From Confluentibacter flavum (GTDB lineage: Bacteria; Bacteroidota; Bacteroidia; Flavobacteriales; Flavobacteriaceae): 64,000 nucleotides of DNA. The notes beneath the pieces are model-generated. The model saw only the letters and a program-made list of their open reading frames with translations. It was not told where the DNA came from and did no database searches. The position numbers and the translations under genes are program-made. The stretch spans positions 43,013-107,012 of the forward strand of contig NZ_PJEO01000009.1 in the NCBI RefSeq assembly GCF_002843175.1, written 5' to 3'. Positions 62,403-64,000 of this stretch are shown piece after piece. The number at the start of each line of letters is the position of its first letter. The stretch's first letter is position 1.

Positions 62403-63794
62403 ATGTCTCATAAAGGTATCCATTTCAATATTTCAGAACGAAAAATTCTTTTACGTCTTGTTGATATTTTATCTGTACTGGTTGTTTTATATTTTGTAAG
62501 TCGGACGTTTGCGTTTGATTATATAACGATTACCAAAGAAAATTGGATTTGGGTTTTTGTGCTTGTTATATACCTATCCATATTTGGAACCATCTTCGAA
62601 CTTTATGATTTACAAAAGTCAAGTAAATTTGAATTGATTTATGGCAATATTATTTTAACGGCTTCGGTGACGGTATTATTCTATTTTTTAACGCCGTATT
62701 TCACACCCTTTTTACCGGACAATAGGCTTCAAATAGTATACTTTTATTTAGCCATCATTTTGGCACTTTTTATATGGCGATTTGTTTATGTCAGTTTTGT
62801 TGTGTCGCCCAGATTTTATAAAAAAGTATTAATAGTGGGTGAAACATCAAACATTGAAACCATTATTAAGGCGTTTAATGATTCCGACCCTAATTATAAA
62901 ATTATAGGATTTGTTAATTGTGAAGTCGATACTACCAAAAGCATAGCATTTAAAGGCATAAAGGAATATAGCCCAAAAGACATGCTTCAGATAATTAAGG
63001 AAGAAAACATATCGGAAATTGTCATTGCCAGTTACAATGCTGAAACCATAACATCCGATATTTATAAAGATCTTATGACGCTTCTGGAAAGCGGATTTTC
63101 TATAAAAGAGTATACACAAGTGTATGAGGATATGACACAACGTGTGCCTGTTCAATTTGTTGGTAAGGATTTTTATAAGTATTTCCCATTTAGCAGAAGT
63201 AACCAAAACAAAATGTACCTGTTTTTTAATAGTTTATTTAATATCATAATTTCTGTAATTGGTATTTTAGGAGGGATTATCTTAATGCCAATGATTCTTT
63301 TGGGGAATGCTCTTGCCAGTAAAGGCCCCTTATTTTATATACAAGAGCGCGTCGGTAAAAATGGACATATTTTTAAAATAATTAAATTTAGGACCATGAT
63401 TAGAAATGCCGAAATGAATGGTGCCGTTTGGTCTGAAAAAAATGATTCAAGGATTACGAAATTTGGGAAATTTTTGCGAAATACGAGGTTGGATGAAATC
63501 CCCCAGTTTTTAAATATTTTAAAAGGTGACATGAGTTTGATTGGCCCCAGACCAGAGCGCCCAAGATTTGTGAATGAATTATCGAAGACCTTGCCTTTTT
63601 ATGAAACTAGGCATATTGTAAAACCAGGACTTACAGGTTGGGCACAAGTTAACACCAGATATGGCGCTTCTGTAGATGATAGTCTGCTTAAATTACAATA
63701 CGATTTGTATTATATAAAACACAGAAGTTTTTTCTTGGACATCAATATTATGATAAAAACCTTGAGTACCATGATATTTTTTAGGGGGCAGTAG
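62403..63794 (+). CDS. Polyprenyl-phosphate sugar-1-phosphate transferase (initiating enzyme), WcaJ/PglC-like
   Basis: 463 residues from ATG 62403 (an in-frame TTG lies at 62358). About four N-terminal transmembrane helices, then a Rossmann-like soluble part (KVLIVGETSNIETIIKAF), a fifth membrane helix (IIISVIGILGGIILMPMIL), and the catalytic sugar transferase domain: PLFYIQERVGKNGHIFKIIKFRTM, RNTRLDEIPQFLNILKGDMSLIGPRPERP and KPGLTGWAQVNTRYG. It transfers hexose-1-phosphate to undecaprenyl phosphate and so starts the repeat unit. Last gene before the heptamer array. Confidence 0.95.
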   Translation: MSHKGIHFNISERKILLRLVDILSVLVVLYFVSRTFAFDYITITKENWIWVFVLVIYLSIFGTIFELYDLQKSSKFELIYGNIILTASVTVLFYFLTPYFTPFLPDNRLQIVYFYLAIILALFIWRFVYVSFVVSPRFYKKVLIVGETSNIETIIKAFNDSDPNYKIIGFVNCEVDTTKSIAFKGIKEYSPKDMLQIIKEENISEIVIASYNAETITSDIYKDLMTLLESGFSIKEYTQVYEDMTQRVPVQFVGKDFYKYFPFSRSNQNKMYLFFNSLFNIIISVIGILGGIILMPMILLGNALASKGPLFYIQERVGKNGHIFKIIKFRTMIRNAEMNGAVWSEKNDSRITKFGKFLRNTRLDEIPQFLNILKGDMSLIGPRPERPRFVNELSKTLPFYETRHIVKPGLTGWAQVNTRYGASVDDSLLKLQYDLYYIKHRSFFLDINIMIKTLSTMIFFRGQ

Positions 63795-63800
63795 CTGGTG

Positions 63801-64000
63801 GGTTCTGGGTTCTGGGTTCTGGGTTTTGGCTGTTAGCCGTTGGCTGTTAGCTGTTAGCTGTTGGGTCTTGGGTTCAAGGTTTTGGGTTCAAGGTTTTGGG
63901 TTTTGGCTGTAAGCCGTTGGCTGTTAGCTGTTAGCCGTTAGCTGTTGGGTCTTGGGTTTTGGCTGTTAGCTGTTAGCTGTTAGCCGTTAGCTGTTGGGTC
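63801..64000. repeat. 7-bp-period degenerate tandem array at the right edge
   Basis: The 200 bases divide without slip into 28 heptamers and 4 bases. The words are GGTTCTG, GGTTTTG, GCTGTTA, GCCGTTA, GCCGTTG, GCTGTTG, GGTCTTG and GGTTCAA. Blocks such as GGTTTTG-GCTGTTA-GCCGTTG-GCTGTTA recur as a higher-order unit of 7-8 heptamers. The array continues past the window. Confidence 0.95.

Noticed and set aside
62847..63206. Minus-strand frame of 119 codons inside the initiating sugar transferase gene
   Set aside because: The opposite strand codes a conserved protein; no start signal or known domain.

Overview
The window looks like chromosomal DNA of a marine-type Flavobacteriaceae (Bacteroidota). 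The signs are low G+C, very few Shine-Dalgarno sequences, several promoters of the Bacteroidota TAnnTTTG type, a 1117-residue SecA without the usual zinc-binding tail, a 73-residue DUF2795 protein and a DUF5723 outer-membrane protein. No rRNA, tRNA, CRISPR array, transposase or phage gene was seen.

Layout. Positions 1-11.6 kb hold housekeeping and accessory genes: a divergent NmrA/QorB-like reductase and HxlR regulator, secA, a DUF2795 gene, a PduO-type cobalamin adenosyltransferase, a DUF5723 protein, a methyltransferase and an ABC-F ATPase. The gaps between them hold many kinds of simple and palindromic repeat (7-, 8- and 15-bp arrays, a 216-bp tandem duplication, long palindromes). From 12 kb to 63.8 kb runs one very large polysaccharide locus. 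It opens with wza- and wzc-like export genes and cysQ/cysC (sulfate activation). A 2.4-kb array of REP-like palindromes follows, with a lone GIY-YIG nuclease gene inside it. Then come a Wzm/Wzt ABC exporter and a long run of sugar-modifying and glycosyltransferase genes, closed by a ligase/polymerase-like membrane protein and a polyprenyl-phosphate sugar-phosphate transferase. The last 200 bases are an exact 7-bp-period array that runs off the window.

How the genes fit together (inference). The end gene starts a glycan on a lipid carrier and about 19 glycosyltransferases extend it. A cassette at 30.2-36.7 kb (aminotransferase, WbqC, amino-acid adenylating enzyme, NeuD-like acyltransferase, acyl carrier protein, SDR, GNAT, beta-propeller) probably makes an amino sugar decorated with an amino-acid-derived acyl group. 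CysC/CysQ with two sulfotransferase-like proteins suggest sulfation. An opposite-strand block (46.1-38.3 kb) carries an MBOAT O-acyltransferase, two SGNH-like partners, a polyprenyl-phosphate glycosyltransferase and a GT39-like enzyme for late modification. Wzm/Wzt, Wza/Wzc and the ligase-like protein handle export and assembly. No Wzx flippase was recognised.

Most notable points: the GIY-YIG gene embedded in the palindrome array, with its own last codons written in repeat sequence and a conserved fragment of a second copy 780 bp away; the ACP-dependent sugar acylation cassette; a glycosyltransferase gene whose start codon appears to be ATA; and the family of period-7 and period-8 arrays.
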